This document shows positions 8,059-17,548 of a stretch of 64,000 nt of DNA, one piece after another (the stretch's first letter is position 1; every line of letters begins with the position of its first letter). A model generated the notes under the pieces. The model was given only the letters and a program-made list of their open reading frames with translations. It was not told the DNA's origin and did no database searches. The stretch is from Rhodoferax sp. (GTDB taxonomy: Bacteria; Pseudomonadota; Gammaproteobacteria; Burkholderiales; Burkholderiaceae_C). Made by a program: the position numbers and the translations under genes. The stretch spans positions 1 to 64,000 of the forward strand of contig NZ_JAURYQ010000044.1 in the NCBI RefSeq assembly GCF_030653815.1. Direction: 5' to 3'.

Positions 8059-9689
8059 ACGGCCTCACCCTCCCGGCGGCCCTCGCGGTACACCGCGCAG
8101 CCTTTGAGCCCCAACTCCCAGGCTTGCAGCAGCACCAGTTCCAGTTCCTGGGGCCGTATGCCTTGCGGCAAGTGCACGGTTTTGCTGATGGCGCTGTCCA
8201 CGCAGGACTGCACCACCGACATCATGCGCAACTGCGCTTCGGGGCTGATGTCGGCCGCAGTGGACTCGATGCCGCTCGACACCTTGTTGGCCAGCAAACT
8301 GATGGCCTTGGCCGGCGCCACCGCCAGCAAGTGGCTGTTGCGAATGCCGTGCTCGGCAATCGCGTCCTGAAGCTCGTGCGACAAGCCCAATACGAACGGG
8401 CTGGCGCCGTATTTGATTTTGTCGAACTCGGGGAAGGCACCCTTCTCCCTGGCGATCTCGACGGAGGTGCTGTAGGCAGTGTCGCGAATCGCGCCCATGA
8501 GGGCGCGTGTCAGGTCAAGACTTGCCTCGGAGCCATAGCGCAGGCCCAGCATCGCCAACATGTCGGCCAGGCCGGTCACACCCAGCCCGATCCTTCGACT
8601 GGCGCGCACCGTTTTCTCCTGCGCCTTGAGCGGCAGCAGGGAAATGTCGTGCACATCGTCGAGAAAGCGCGTGGCAATGCCGGCCACCGCCTTCAGGCCG
8701 ACCCAATCCACCTGAGGGTGCGCGGCGAAGGGGTCCTGCACAAAGCGCGTCAGGTTGATGGACCCCAGATTGCAGCCACCATGGGGCGGCAAGGGCACTT
8801 CGCCACCAGGGCTGGTGGTGGCTATTTGTTCGCTGTACCAGAGGTTGTTGTCGCGGTTGATGCGGTCAATGAACAGCACGCCAGGCTCGGCGCAGGCCAG
8901 TTGCGCGGCCAGCAACTTGTCCCAAATGAGGCGGGCCGGAACGCGACGGTGCACCAGGCAAAGCCTGGGGGTGGTGTCGCCGGACCAGATGCGCTCGCAC
9001 ACCTCCACACCCACCGGAACCGGGCGCTGGCCCAGCGGAAAGACCAGCGGCCAGGGGCCGTCGGTTTCGACAGCGCGCATGAAGTCGTCGCTGATGGCCA
9101 CCGACAGGTTGAAGTGCGCCAAGGCTGCACCCGCCATTTTTGCATCAATGAAGGCTTCGATGTCGGGGTGGTCACAGCGCAGCGTGGCCATCATGGCGCC
9201 CCGGCGCACATTGTGCGACGCCAGCACGGTGTTGGCGGCTTCCCACACGTCCATGAACGAGACCGGGCCCGAAGCCACCCCCGCGCTGGCCACCGCCGGT
9301 GACCCCGCTGGGCGCAAGGTGGAAAAGTCAACCCCGACCCCGCCACCGGCTTGCAGCGTCACCATGGCTTCGCGCAAGGCGTTGAAGATGCCCTGGATCG
9401 AATCTTCCAGCGGCCCGGCCACAAAACAGTTGAACAAGGTGCTGTGGTGCCCTGTGCCGGCACTGGCCAGAATGCGCCCGCCCGGCAAAAAGCGGAAGTC
9501 GTGCAGGATGGTGCAAAAGCGCTCGCGCCATTCATCGCGGTGATGTGTCTCTGCCGCCGAGACCGCCAACGCCACCCGGTCCCAGGTGACTTCGATCGAG
9601 GGCTCGGGTAGCCGGCCAGGCTCCAGCCAACAGTACCGGGTGCGCCAGACATGGTCCGAAATGGGCTCAAGGATGTGGGTGCTCTGCAT
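8055..9689 (-). CDS. nrdJ: Adenosylcobalamin-dependent ribonucleotide reductase (class II), short form
   Basis: A 544-residue class II ribonucleotide reductase that reduces ribonucleotides to deoxyribonucleotides using vitamin B12 and needs no oxygen. Visible landmarks are the FLPGGRILASAGT entry, NCFVAGPLEDS (redox-active cysteine), HNVRRGAMMATL, and GGCNLGSINLTRF. The protein stops at LKGCAVYREGRREGEAV, just where longer NrdJ proteins continue into the C-terminal cysteine-rich tail that re-reduces the active site, so that tail is absent. The catalytic barrel seems complete. An FNR-like motif lies 64 bp upstream of the start. It probably supplies dNTPs at low oxygen. Confidence 0.9.
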   Translation of the reverse strand: MQSTHILEPISDHVWRTRYCWLEPGRLPEPSIEVTWDRVALAVSAAETHHRDEWRERFCTILHDFRFLPGGRILASAGTGHHSTLFNCFVAGPLEDSIQGIFNALREAMVTLQAGGGVGVDFSTLRPAGSPAVASAGVASGPVSFMDVWEAANTVLASHNVRRGAMMATLRCDHPDIEAFIDAKMAGAALAHFNLSVAISDDFMRAVETDGPWPLVFPLGQRPVPVGVEVCERIWSGDTTPRLCLVHRRVPARLIWDKLLAAQLACAEPGVLFIDRINRDNNLWYSEQIATTSPGGEVPLPPHGGCNLGSINLTRFVQDPFAAHPQVDWVGLKAVAGIATRFLDDVHDISLLPLKAQEKTVRASRRIGLGVTGLADMLAMLGLRYGSEASLDLTRALMGAIRDTAYSTSVEIAREKGAFPEFDKIKYGASPFVLGLSHELQDAIAEHGIRNSHLLAVAPAKAISLLANKVSSGIESTAADISPEAQLRMMSVVQSCVDSAISKTVHLPQGIRPQELELVLLQAWELGLKGCAVYREGRREGEAV

Positions 9690-9746
9690 GATGCGCCTTC
9701 AGGATTTTGCGTAGCCTTCAGGGTAACTTTTGTGGCCTGCCGAGCC

Positions 9747-9760
9747 TTGATAAATCGCAT
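9747..9760 (-). promoter_or_regulatory. FNR-like site upstream of nrdJ
   Basis: The motif is TTGAT-AAAT-CGCAT on the plus strand; read toward the gene it is ATGCG-N4-ATCAA. One half matches the FNR consensus perfectly and the other weakly. The centre is 64 bp from the nrdJ ATG, and a weak -10-like TACCCT lies about 28 bp downstream of the centre. A near-identical site lies 67 bp before hsp20. Binding is inferred, not shown. Confidence 0.4.
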
Positions 9761-9798
9761 TCCTGGCGCGTGATGCCCTGGAAACCACTGCGACAACT

Positions 9799-11367
9799 TC
9801 ACAAGTGGTCGATTCGCGCGCGCAAGGCGAGTGCCTGAGCACGGATCGCTTCCCGCTCGGACGCGGGCATTTTTTCGAGCTGACGGTAGGCCATGCCGAT
9901 GCGCGGATTGTGTTGAAAGCGAGTCCCGTGGCGGTCGAAGAAGTCCCAGTAGAGCGCGTTGAACGGGCAGGCCTGTTCACCCAGGCGCTGCTTTTTGTCA
10001 TACGCGCAACCCTTGCAATAGTCGCTCATGCGGTCGATGTAAGCCGCGCTGCTCACATAGGGCTTGGTGGCCAGCAAGCCACCGTCGGCAAACTGGCTCA
10101 TGCCAAGGGTGTTGGGCAACTCCACCCACTCAAAGGCATCGATGTGGACGCCCAGGTACCAGTGGTGCAGCGCCTGCGGCTCCAGCCCCATCAGCAGCGC
10201 AAAGTTGCCGATCACCATCAGGCGCTGGATGTGGTGCGCATGGGCGTGTTCCAGCGACTGGCCGATGGCATGCTGCAGGCAGCGCATGCGGGTCTGGCCG
10301 GTCCAGAACCAGGGCGGCAAGGGCAAGTCGTGACCCAGCGCGTTGTGCTGGTCATAACCTGGCATTTGCGCCCAGTAAATGCCGCGCACATACTCGCGCC
10401 AGCCCAAAATCTGCCGAATGAAGCCTTCCACCGCGCCCAGTGGTGCGCCACCGCTGCGGTAGGCGGCCTCGGCAAGGGCCACCACCTCGCGCGGGTTGAG
10501 CATTTTGGTGTTCAGCGCAAATGACAACATCGAATGGAACAGCCGCCAGTGGCCCGCGCTCATGGCGTCCTGGTGGTCGCCAAAGTGGGGCAGCACATGA
10601 TGAATGAATGTGTCGAGCTGGTGCAGCGCTTCAGGCCGGTTCAGGGGCCAGCGAAACTGCGCCGCCTGCGGCTTGCCAAAGCTTTTGACGCCTGCCGCCT
10701 CAATCGTTTGCCAAAGGGCGCTGTGGTCGTGCAAGGGGCGGGTGTCAGGCGGCTCGGGCGGCGTGCCTTTCCAGGGTTTGCGGTTGTCGGCGTCCAGGTT
10801 CCACTGGCCACCGGCGGGCTTGTCCTGGCCGTCGATCAGCACCCGGTGGCGCACACGCATGTGGCGGTAAAAAGATTCCATCAGCCACTGTTTGCGGCTG
10901 GCGAACAGAGTGGCAGCCTCATGGCGATGGGTGTAGAAATGGTCGCTGTCGGCCTCCGTGCTGCTTAGCCCCAAGCCCGCCAGATCAACGGCACAAAAGC
11001 TTTGCAATTGCTGGCTCAGCCGGTATTCGTCCGGCGACTGGTACTCAAAGTTTTTGCAGTCGTGGTGCAACAGCAGCGCGGTCAGGTTGCCGGGCAAGGT
11101 CTGGGTGTTACCGGGGTCATCAATCGCCAAGTAAAACACCCGGTGCCCGGCTTGCTTCAGCACACGCGCCAGATCGCGCATGGCGGCAAAAATGGCCAAT
11201 ATTTTCTGCGCGTGGTGCAACACGTAGTCGGTTTCCTGGCGCATCTCCATCAGCACATAGACCACGCCGGGGTCCACACTGGCAAACCAGGTGTGCTGCG
11301 GGTTGAGCTGGTCGCCCAGGATCAGGCGCAGAGTGTGGGCCGGGCTTGCGTTAACGGTTATGCTCAT
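9799..11367 (-). CDS. FeS-type cryptochrome/(6-4) photolyase-related protein
   Basis: A 522-residue protein of the prokaryotic FeS-BCP/PhrB photolyase group. The N-terminal antenna-binding domain starts TLRLILGDQLNPQH near residue 9, and the C-terminal FAD domain carries the four cysteines expected for a [4Fe-4S] cluster: RMRC, DYCKGC (two) and EQACPFN. Characterised members repair (6-4) photoproducts with light; others are photoreceptors. The ATG at 11367 follows the DUF2256 gene by 46 bp. The upstream-extended frame (to 11511) is rejected because it overlaps that gene and is not conserved. It is third in an operon with a classical photolyase. Confidence 0.92.
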   Translation of the reverse strand: MSITVNASPAHTLRLILGDQLNPQHTWFASVDPGVVYVLMEMRQETDYVLHHAQKILAIFAAMRDLARVLKQAGHRVFYLAIDDPGNTQTLPGNLTALLLHHDCKNFEYQSPDEYRLSQQLQSFCAVDLAGLGLSSTEADSDHFYTHRHEAATLFASRKQWLMESFYRHMRVRHRVLIDGQDKPAGGQWNLDADNRKPWKGTPPEPPDTRPLHDHSALWQTIEAAGVKSFGKPQAAQFRWPLNRPEALHQLDTFIHHVLPHFGDHQDAMSAGHWRLFHSMLSFALNTKMLNPREVVALAEAAYRSGGAPLGAVEGFIRQILGWREYVRGIYWAQMPGYDQHNALGHDLPLPPWFWTGQTRMRCLQHAIGQSLEHAHAHHIQRLMVIGNFALLMGLEPQALHHWYLGVHIDAFEWVELPNTLGMSQFADGGLLATKPYVSSAAYIDRMSDYCKGCAYDKKQRLGEQACPFNALYWDFFDRHGTRFQHNPRIGMAYRQLEKMPASEREAIRAQALALRARIDHL

Positions 11368-11413
11368 TGGCTTGTATTTACAGCTTGAAGCGACAGGCAC
11401 CCTGTGCAGGTGC

Positions 11414-11572
11414 TCATGCGCCGCCCTCGGGCTTTGCAGGCGCTCGGCGACAACGCTCCGAGCAGAACTTGACGTTCTCCCAGTCACGTTCCCATTTTTT
11501 GCGCCAGGCAAACGGGCGTTGGCACACCGGGCAAATCTTGCTCGGCAAATCGACTTTGCGGCGCATGCTCAT
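11414..11572 (-). CDS. DUF2256 zinc-ribbon-like small protein
   Basis: A 52-residue protein with paired cysteines: ICPVC near residues 14-17 and FCSERC near residues 37-41, separated by a basic tryptophan-rich stretch ([11 protein letters not shown]). This is the DUF2256 pattern, a likely zinc-binding knuckle of unknown function that commonly accompanies photolyase genes. Its ATG overlaps the photolyase stop (ATGA at 11569-11572), indicating translational coupling; a second in-frame ATG is two codons further in. I infer an accessory role in photolyase/cryptochrome function. Confidence 0.8.
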   Translation of the reverse strand: MSMRRKVDLPSKICPVCQRPFAWRKKWERDWENVKFCSERCRRAPAKPEGGA

Positions 11573-13140
11573 GACAAGTCCAGGCTGAGTTGGGCGCTGG
11601 GCGCAGTTGCCGGCTTGCGGCGTACTGTGCGGCCCTGGCGGGAGGCGTGTTTTTCGACAATGGCGGCTTTGGCGGCGCGCACCTCGGGCTGTGCACGGCG
11701 CGCATGCAAGCGCGTTTTGGCCTCGCGGGTCGCGCCAGCCAGGTCCACCCGCGGCAGCGGCCAGGCATCCGGCGCGCCAGCGGGCGCATCAACGCTCACC
11801 CGCACACCGCAGGCCAGTTGCACACTCTCGGGCATGCGCCAAGGCTCGAACAGCCAGGTATCGGGCACCCGGCGCAGGGCCGGCAACCAGCGCCGCACAA
11901 ACACGCCATGGGGGTCGTGGTCTTGCGCCTGTTTGACGGGGTTGTAGACCCGGGTGCTGTTGATGCCGGTGGTGCCCGACTGCATTTGCAGTTGGCTCCA
12001 GTGAATGCCGGGCTCGTAGTCGAGGAATTCTCGCGCCAGCCACAGGCCGACCTCGCGCCAGTGCAACCACAGCGGGTAGGCCGCCACCGACACCAGCATG
12101 GCGCGCATCCTGAAGTTAAGCCAGCCGGTCTCACGCAACATGGCCACGCAGGCATCGACCATCGGCCAGCCGGTGCGACCCTGGCCGAGGGCATCAAAGT
12201 GCGCCGAATTCCAGTCGGGCTCGCGCAGATCGTCGTAGCCACGGTGCACATTGCGCCACTCCAGTTCAGGTTCGCTTTCCAGCTTCTGGATGAAATGGCA
12301 ATGCCAGTGCAAGCGGCTTAAAAACGCGGTCAATCCTTGGGCCGCATAGGCGCCTTGCCCCCTGCCTTGGGCGTTCAAGTGGGCGATTTGGGCGCGCGTG
12401 GCCTGCACCACTTCGCGCTGGCTTAAATTCCCGTAGGCGAGGTGGGCTGACAGGCGCGAACACGCGGTGGGCGCCGACAGCGGCGACGAAATGCCGCCCC
12501 GGTATCCCCGGCAGCGGTCCAGCAAGAAATCTTCCAGCACCGCCTCGCCCTGGCTGCGCCCGCCACGCTGGCGCTGCGGTGGCACCCAGGCGTCCAGACC
12601 CAGCGCCTGCGCATCGGGCGCCGCCTGACGTGGCCCGGGGCCAGGCTGAAAGTGCGCGGCATTCAGGTCGGGCAGCGCATGGCAAGGCGCGCGCACATGG
12701 GTCTCCCAGTGCGACAGCCATTGGTCGCGGTTGCGCAGGCGACGCACCACACCAAACTGGGCCGACTCCTGCCAGCGCACCTGGTGCTGGCGACACCAGC
12801 AGGCCACCGCGCGGTCACGCGTGTAGCTGGCGGCATTGCCGGTCTCTTCGTGCGCATGCAAGCTGGCAAACGGCGCCAGCGCAAACAATTCGTCCAGCAC
12901 CGCCACCGCCTCACCGGTGCGCACATGCAGGCGCCCGCCGCGTTGCTTGAGTTCACCGGCCAGCTCGCGCAAGCTCTCCTTGATGAACGCGTAATGCTGC
13001 GCACTGGCATCGGGTTGCGCCCACAGGCTGGGCTCGATGAGGTACAGGCACAGCACCGGCCCGGTTGCCAGCGCATGGTTTAGCGCGGCGTGGTCGTGCA
13101 GTCGCAGGTCGCGCTTGAACCAGACCACGCCATAACTCAT
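11569..13140 (-). CDS. phr: Deoxyribodipyrimidine photolyase
   Basis: A 523-residue member of the photolyase/cryptochrome family. The N-terminal alpha/beta antenna domain starts [20 protein letters not shown]. The FAD-binding helical domain contains [31 protein letters not shown] and the [21 protein letters not shown] segment that contacts flavin and the DNA lesion. It splits pyrimidine dimers with blue light. The ATG at 13140 is where homology begins; the frame is open upstream. It is the first gene of the operon phr-DUF2256-PhrB-like, and its upstream neighbour DUF3429 ends only 4 bp away on the same strand, so the transcript may start further upstream. Confidence 0.92.
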   Translation of the reverse strand: MSYGVVWFKRDLRLHDHAALNHALATGPVLCLYLIEPSLWAQPDASAQHYAFIKESLRELAGELKQRGGRLHVRTGEAVAVLDELFALAPFASLHAHEETGNAASYTRDRAVACWCRQHQVRWQESAQFGVVRRLRNRDQWLSHWETHVRAPCHALPDLNAAHFQPGPGPRQAAPDAQALGLDAWVPPQRQRGGRSQGEAVLEDFLLDRCRGYRGGISSPLSAPTACSRLSAHLAYGNLSQREVVQATRAQIAHLNAQGRGQGAYAAQGLTAFLSRLHWHCHFIQKLESEPELEWRNVHRGYDDLREPDWNSAHFDALGQGRTGWPMVDACVAMLRETGWLNFRMRAMLVSVAAYPLWLHWREVGLWLAREFLDYEPGIHWSQLQMQSGTTGINSTRVYNPVKQAQDHDPHGVFVRRWLPALRRVPDTWLFEPWRMPESVQLACGVRVSVDAPAGAPDAWPLPRVDLAGATREAKTRLHARRAQPEVRAAKAAIVEKHASRQGRTVRRKPATAPSAQLSLDLS

Positions 13141-13144
13141 GCGT

Positions 13145-13615
13145 TCAAGCCCCTTGCGGCAGGCCTGGCCCCAACACGTATACGCTGGCCAGACACAGAC
13201 AGGCCACCACCGTGAGCTGCAGGCGCAGCGGCAAGTACCACGCCGGCAAGACCAACACCCGGGCCAGCCGCAGGTCTTGCCGGTATTGCACCAAAAAGCC
13301 GGCAATCAGCAAGGTGGCACCCGCCGCCGGCTGCACCAGCAAAGCCACCCAGCCCAGCAGCGAGGGCATCACGCTCCAGGCATACATGCCGTTCATGGGG
13401 CGAGCCACCGTGGCCGGGTGCACCATGGCAAACCCCCAGTGCAGCGCGCCGACAAAACTCAAAATCACGGCGCCATACGTCAGCAGCATCTCAAGCCATC
13501 TGCTGTGCTGGCCGGGCGCCAGCCAGAGCAGCAGCGCGGTGCCCACGAACGGCAGCAGGCCGCCGTAGCCCAGCCAGGCCACGACCGCAGGGCGGGCGTT
13601 ATCAGAAGCATTCAT
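13145..13615 (-). CDS. DUF3429 family membrane protein
   Basis: A 156-residue protein with about four or five hydrophobic segments (for example LPFVGTALLLWLA, YGAVILSFVGALHWGFAM and LLGWVALLVQPAAGATLLIAGF). The GALHWG motif is typical of DUF3429. It is an inner-membrane protein of unknown function. It lies between the DUF2237 gene and the photolyase operon with 4-10 bp gaps, so it is likely cotranscribed. Linkage to photolyase genes is seen in several proteobacteria but no role is established. Confidence 0.8.
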   Translation of the reverse strand: MNASDNARPAVVAWLGYGGLLPFVGTALLLWLAPGQHSRWLEMLLTYGAVILSFVGALHWGFAMVHPATVARPMNGMYAWSVMPSLLGWVALLVQPAAGATLLIAGFLVQYRQDLRLARVLVLPAWYLPLRLQLTVVACLCLASVYVLGPGLPQGA

Positions 13616-13624
13616 GGTGTGGTC

Positions 13625-13987
13625 TCAAACTGCCGCATGGGCTTGAAGTTGGTCCAGGCTCACCTTTTGAAGCGCCTGGCTGTGGGTGCTGTTGAGGTAA
13701 ACCGGCGGCGCCGCACCCTCAGCCAGGGCCTCGCGCCAGCGCAGCACACACAGGCACCAGCGGTCGCCGGGCTTCAGCCCGGCAAAGCGGTATTCGGGCC
13801 GGGGGGTGATCAGGTCGTTGCCCTGCGCCAGCGAAAAATCCAGGAATTCACGCGTCATGCGGGCGCACACCACATGCGTGCCTGGGTCTTGTGCGTCGGT
13901 GTTGCAACAGCCGTCGCGGTAAAAGCCGGTGAGCGGATCGTAAGAACAGGGCAGCAGCTCGGTGCCCAACACATTGCGTGCGGTCAT
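13625..13987 (-). CDS. DUF2237 family protein
   Basis: A 120-residue soluble protein. The start MTARNVLGTELLPCSYDPLTG and the segments FYRDGCCNT, HVVCARMTREFLDFS, NDLITPRPEYRFAGLKPGDRWCLC and APPVYLNSTHSQAL are the family hallmarks, with several conserved cysteines. The function is unknown. The ATG at 13987 is chosen because the conserved region begins at residue 3; the open frame upstream to 14131 runs into the ftsH stop. It lies directly upstream of DUF3429 with a 9 bp gap. Confidence 0.88.
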   Translation of the reverse strand: MTARNVLGTELLPCSYDPLTGFYRDGCCNTDAQDPGTHVVCARMTREFLDFSLAQGNDLITPRPEYRFAGLKPGDRWCLCVLRWREALAEGAAPPVYLNSTHSQALQKVSLDQLQAHAAV

Positions 13988-14127
13988 GATGATTCTTTGG
14001 GTGGGTTCGGTGAAGCCGGTGGATTGTGTTCCAGGCACCTGCCACTCGCAGCCCTCGATTCGCCAAATACCCGCGCAGGCGGTGGTCTTTGGTGGTGAAT
14101 CAGGGCAGCCGCACACTGCGGCGCCGA

Positions 14128-15999
14128 TCAAGCTGGCCCTGATCGCGTCTCAGAAGCATCGATTTGCTTCAGCTCCAGCGCCAAGGCGCGAATGGCTGCC
14201 TCGTCGAGGGTTTCCTTTTCCAGCAGCGCGCGCGCACCGCGCTCCAGCACCGCCCGGTTGGCCTGCAGGATGGCACTGGCCTGAGCAAAGCCGGCCATCA
14301 CGATGCCGCGAATCGCGTCGTCGATGCATTGCTGGGTGTGCTCAGACACCGGGCTGGCCTGCGGCAGCACGCCCGCTGGCAGCTCGAGCATCTGCTGGCG
14401 CTTGGGCTCGTAGGCAACATACCCCAGGCCCTCGTCCATGCCGTAGCGCGTCACCATGTCGCGGGCCATGTCGGTGGCCTTGGCCAGGTCGTCCGCGGCA
14501 CCGGTGGACAGCACCTCGAACACCAGTTTTTCGGCGGCGCGGCCACCCATCAGCACGGCAATCTTTTTCTCGAGCTCGGGGCGCGTCATCAGGTAGCGGT
14601 CCTCGGTGGGGCGCTGGATGGTGTAACCCAATGCGCCAATACCGCGCGGAATGATCGACACCTTGTGCACCGGGTCCGTGCCCGGCTGGGCCAGCGCCAC
14701 CAGCGCGTGGCCCATCTCGTGAAACGCCACGGCCTCGCGCTCCTTCGGGTTGAGGACCCGGTTGCGGCGCTCCAGGCCGGCCACGATGCGCTCCACCGCG
14801 GCCGTGAAGTCGGGCAGCGTGACCTGGTCGGCCTTGCGCCGGGTGGCCACCAGCGTGGCCTCATTGACCAGGTTGGCCAGGTCGGCACCACTGAAGCCCG
14901 GCGTCAGCCCCGCGATGTCTTCAAGCCTGAGCGCGGCATCAAGCTTGACCTTGCGCACATGGACCTTGAGGATGTCGGTGCGGCCCTTGCGGTCGGGGCG
15001 GTCCACCAGCACCTGACGGTCAAAGCGTCCGGCGCGCAACAGCGCCGGGTCGAGGATTTCGGGCCGGTTGGTGGCCGACAGAATGATCAGCCCCACCGAC
15101 GCATCAAAGCCGTCCATTTCCGACAGCAACTGGTTCAGCGTCTGCTCTTTTTCGTCGTGCCCGCCCAGGCCTGGAAAAGCGCCGCGGGCGCGGCCCAGCG
15201 CGTCGAGCTCGTCGATGAAAATGATGGCCGGGGCCATTTTGCGCGCTTGGTCGAACAGGTCGCGCACGCGGGCGGCGCCCACGCCGACGAACATCTCGAC
15301 AAACTCGCTGCCCGAGATCGAAAAGAAGGGCACGCCGGCCTCCCCCGCCACGGCCTTGGCCAGCAGCGTCTTGCCGGTGCCGGGCGGCCCCACCAGCAAC
15401 ACACCTTTGGGAATGTGCGCACCCAGGCGGCCGTATTCCTGCGGATGCTTGAGGAAGTCCACCACCTCTTCGAGCTCGTGGCGCGCCTCATCAACCCCGG
15501 CCACGTCGGCAAAGGTGACGCCGGTGTTGGTCTGGACATAAATCTTGGCGCGGCTCTTGCCGATCGACAAAAAACCGCCCATGCCCTGCTTGTCGGCAAA
15601 ACTGCGAAACAGAAAAAACCACAGCCCGAAGAACACCAGCGACGGCACGATCCATGACGCCAGGTTTTTGAGCCAGGTGCTCTCGACCACGCGCGTGTAC
15701 GGCACGTTGTACTTGTCCAGGCGCGCCGCCAGGTCGGGTTCGATGCGCGCGGTCACGAGCACGCTCTTTTGCCCCTCGGTGGCCTTGAGGCGGCCGCTCA
15801 TGGTGAGGTCGGTCACCGTGACATCGACAATGCGGCCCTCGCTGAGCGCCTGCTCGAACGCGCTGTAGGGCACCACCTCGGACTGGCTGGCGCTTTGCCA
15901 GATGCCCTGCAGCCACAGCAACAGCACTGCGGCCAGCAGCCAATAGCCCACATTCCAGGTTTGTTTCTTGTCCAATTTGCGCCCTTCAAACGGCGGCAT
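14128..15999 (-). CDS. ftsH: FtsH-family ATP-dependent zinc metalloprotease, paralogue
   Basis: A 623-residue membrane-anchored AAA protease. There is one membrane helix near residues 18-35, a small periplasmic domain and a second helix ([17 protein letters not shown]) near residue 115. The AAA domain has Walker A GPPGTGKT and Walker [12 protein letters not shown], and the protease domain carries the zinc motif HEMGH. It degrades damaged or unassembled membrane and cytosolic proteins. Position and neighbours (Cfa, Hsp20, DNA-repair genes) suggest a stress-island paralogue rather than the housekeeping copy usually found with rrmJ. The start is uncertain: ATG at 15999, or a TTG at 16044 adding 15 residues. 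The 3' end lies 141 bp before DUF2237. Confidence 0.93.
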   Translation of the reverse strand: MPPFEGRKLDKKQTWNVGYWLLAAVLLLWLQGIWQSASQSEVVPYSAFEQALSEGRIVDVTVTDLTMSGRLKATEGQKSVLVTARIEPDLAARLDKYNVPYTRVVESTWLKNLASWIVPSLVFFGLWFFLFRSFADKQGMGGFLSIGKSRAKIYVQTNTGVTFADVAGVDEARHELEEVVDFLKHPQEYGRLGAHIPKGVLLVGPPGTGKTLLAKAVAGEAGVPFFSISGSEFVEMFVGVGAARVRDLFDQARKMAPAIIFIDELDALGRARGAFPGLGGHDEKEQTLNQLLSEMDGFDASVGLIILSATNRPEILDPALLRAGRFDRQVLVDRPDRKGRTDILKVHVRKVKLDAALRLEDIAGLTPGFSGADLANLVNEATLVATRRKADQVTLPDFTAAVERIVAGLERRNRVLNPKEREAVAFHEMGHALVALAQPGTDPVHKVSIIPRGIGALGYTIQRPTEDRYLMTRPELEKKIAVLMGGRAAEKLVFEVLSTGAADDLAKATDMARDMVTRYGMDEGLGYVAYEPKRQQMLELPAGVLPQASPVSEHTQQCIDDAIRGIVMAGFAQASAILQANRAVLERGARALLEKETLDEAAIRALALELKQIDASETRSGPA

Positions 16000-16128
16000 C
16001 TCAAATTCCAAGGATACGCCCGCCAGTTGCGGCGCCAATGACAATTCTCAATCGACGCGAATGCTGGCGCTCTAGCATCCTGACCCATGGCATGGGTAGC
16101 ACACCCTGCCGCAGCGCATGGAGCCATC

Positions 16129-16281
16129 ATGAATCGACACAAAATTATTCTGGCCTTGATCGCCGCCGCCCTGGTGGCGGCGGCCACCTCGGCTGCGTTC
16201 AGTCTGTTCTCGCCGCCCTCGCCTGCCTCGCCCTCCGGGCGAGGCGACAGTGTGGGGCTTGACACCGTGGAGCAGGTTTGA
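16129..16281 (+). CDS. Possible 50-residue membrane peptide / leader upstream of cfa
   Basis: A short frame starting MNRHKIILALIAAALVAAAT encodes a basic start, one hydrophobic segment and a polar tail. Its stop TGA overlaps the cfa ATG (TGATG), the arrangement used for translational coupling. The frame contains a perfect 8-bp GC hairpin (16226-16244) 37 nt before cfa. I recognise no family. It may be a genuine anchor peptide or only a leader whose translation modulates cfa. Confidence 0.4.
   Translation: MNRHKIILALIAAALVAAATSAAFSLFSPPSPASPSGRGDSVGLDTVEQV
16226..16244 (+). promoter_or_regulatory. GC hairpin upstream of cfa
   Basis: CCTCGCCC and GGGCGAGG pair perfectly around a TCC loop. It lies inside the small upstream frame and 37 nt before the cfa ATG, so it could slow ribosomes or restrict translation initiation. 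It lacks a T-run and is not a terminator. Similar CTCGCCC-type hairpins are common dispersed elements, so chance or repeat origin is possible. Confidence 0.35.
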
Positions 16282-17519
16282 TGGACGCCCGTGTTGCCCC
16301 GCTGGGCATCGCCCATCAAGGACTCACCCATTGCCTGACCCGCCTGGCGCCAGGATCGGACATTCCCTTGCGTCTGACACTCTGGAACGGCATGCAGCAT
16401 GATCTGGGGCCGCAGCCCAGCGTCACGGTCAACATCCTGAGTCCGGGCGCGCTCAGGTACTTTGTGCCGCCCAGCCTGGACAACCTGGCTGAAGGTTATG
16501 TCAACGGCCACTTCGACGTGCTCGGGCAGGCGGCTGATATTGTGGCAACCGCCGACAGACTGGCCCGGCACAGCGTGCCCATGCGCGGCCGGTTTGGTCG
16601 CCTGGTCAGTGCCCTGCGCCACGACCGCGGACGCGACGCGCACGCCATCGCGCACCACTACGATGTCTCCAACGATTTCTACCAGCTCTGGCTCGACGAG
16701 GCCATGGTGTACTCCTGCGCCTACTTTCCCAGCCGGGCCGAATCACTGGCAGCCGCACAAAGTGCCAAGCTCGACCACATCCTGGGCAAGCTCATGCTCC
16801 AGCCAGGTGAGCGCCTGCTGGACATCGGTTGCGGCTGGGGCGCGCTGGCGATTCGCGCGGCGCAAAAGTACGGTGCCCGGGTGCTGGGTGTGACCCTGTC
16901 CAAAAACCAGCACGCGCTGGCCTGCGAGCGGGTGGCGCAAGCCGGTATGGCGGGCCAGGTTGAAATTCGGCTGCAGGACTACCGCGACATTGAGCCGGGT
17001 GACGGACAGTTTGACAAGATCACCTCGATCGGCATGTTCGAGCATGTCGGGCTGAACCACTTGGCTTCCTATTTCGCCAAAATCCATGCTTTGCTCAAGG
17101 ACGGCGGCCTGGTACTGAACCACGGCATCACCTCGACCGATCCGGACAGCGGCACCACACCGCTGGGGGCAGCCAGTTTTATTGAAAAATACGTGTTCCC
17201 GAACGGTGAGCTGCCGCACATCAGCCTGGCGCTCAAGGACATGCAGAGCGCCGGGCTGGAGGCGCTCGATGTGGAATGCCTGCGCCGCCACTACATGCGC
17301 ACACTGGCCTGTTGGTCGGACAACTACGAGCACCAACAGGACGCCATTCGCGCCCTGGTCGACGAGACCACCTACCGGGTCTGGCGCATTTACCTGGCCG
17401 GTTGCGCCCATGCGTTTGCGCAGAACTGGGTGTCGATCTACCAGGTGCTGGCCTGCAAGGCGGGCACCCGCGAGTTGCTCAACCCAACGCCCTGGTCACG
17501 CGCCTACATGTACGCCTGA
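16281..17519 (+). CDS. cfa: Cyclopropane-fatty-acyl-phospholipid synthase
   Basis: A 412-residue S-adenosylmethionine methyltransferase that adds a methylene bridge to unsaturated acyl chains of membrane phospholipids, hardening the membrane against acid, heat and oxidants. The SAM-binding motif LLDIGCGWGALAIRAA is at about residues 178-193. The AHHYDVSNDFYQLWLDEAMVYSCAYF region (near residues 126-150) and the C-terminal catalytic tyrosine/histidine region are intact. The length is close to that of typical Cfa. The ATG overlaps the stop of the small upstream frame. It is divergent from the ftsH paralogue. Confidence 0.93.
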   Translation: MDARVAPLGIAHQGLTHCLTRLAPGSDIPLRLTLWNGMQHDLGPQPSVTVNILSPGALRYFVPPSLDNLAEGYVNGHFDVLGQAADIVATADRLARHSVPMRGRFGRLVSALRHDRGRDAHAIAHHYDVSNDFYQLWLDEAMVYSCAYFPSRAESLAAAQSAKLDHILGKLMLQPGERLLDIGCGWGALAIRAAQKYGARVLGVTLSKNQHALACERVAQAGMAGQVEIRLQDYRDIEPGDGQFDKITSIGMFEHVGLNHLASYFAKIHALLKDGGLVLNHGITSTDPDSGTTPLGAASFIEKYVFPNGELPHISLALKDMQSAGLEALDVECLRRHYMRTLACWSDNYEHQQDAIRALVDETTYRVWRIYLAGCAHAFAQNWVSIYQVLACKAGTRELLNPTPWSRAYMYA

Positions 17520-17548
17520 AACCGGCGACCCCGTCAAAGCCCCAGGCG

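Noticed and set aside
14164-15657. Plus-strand frame of 497 codons opposite ftsH
   Set aside because: Complement of a clear AAA protease gene, with the His/Gln/Arg-rich pattern of such shadows.
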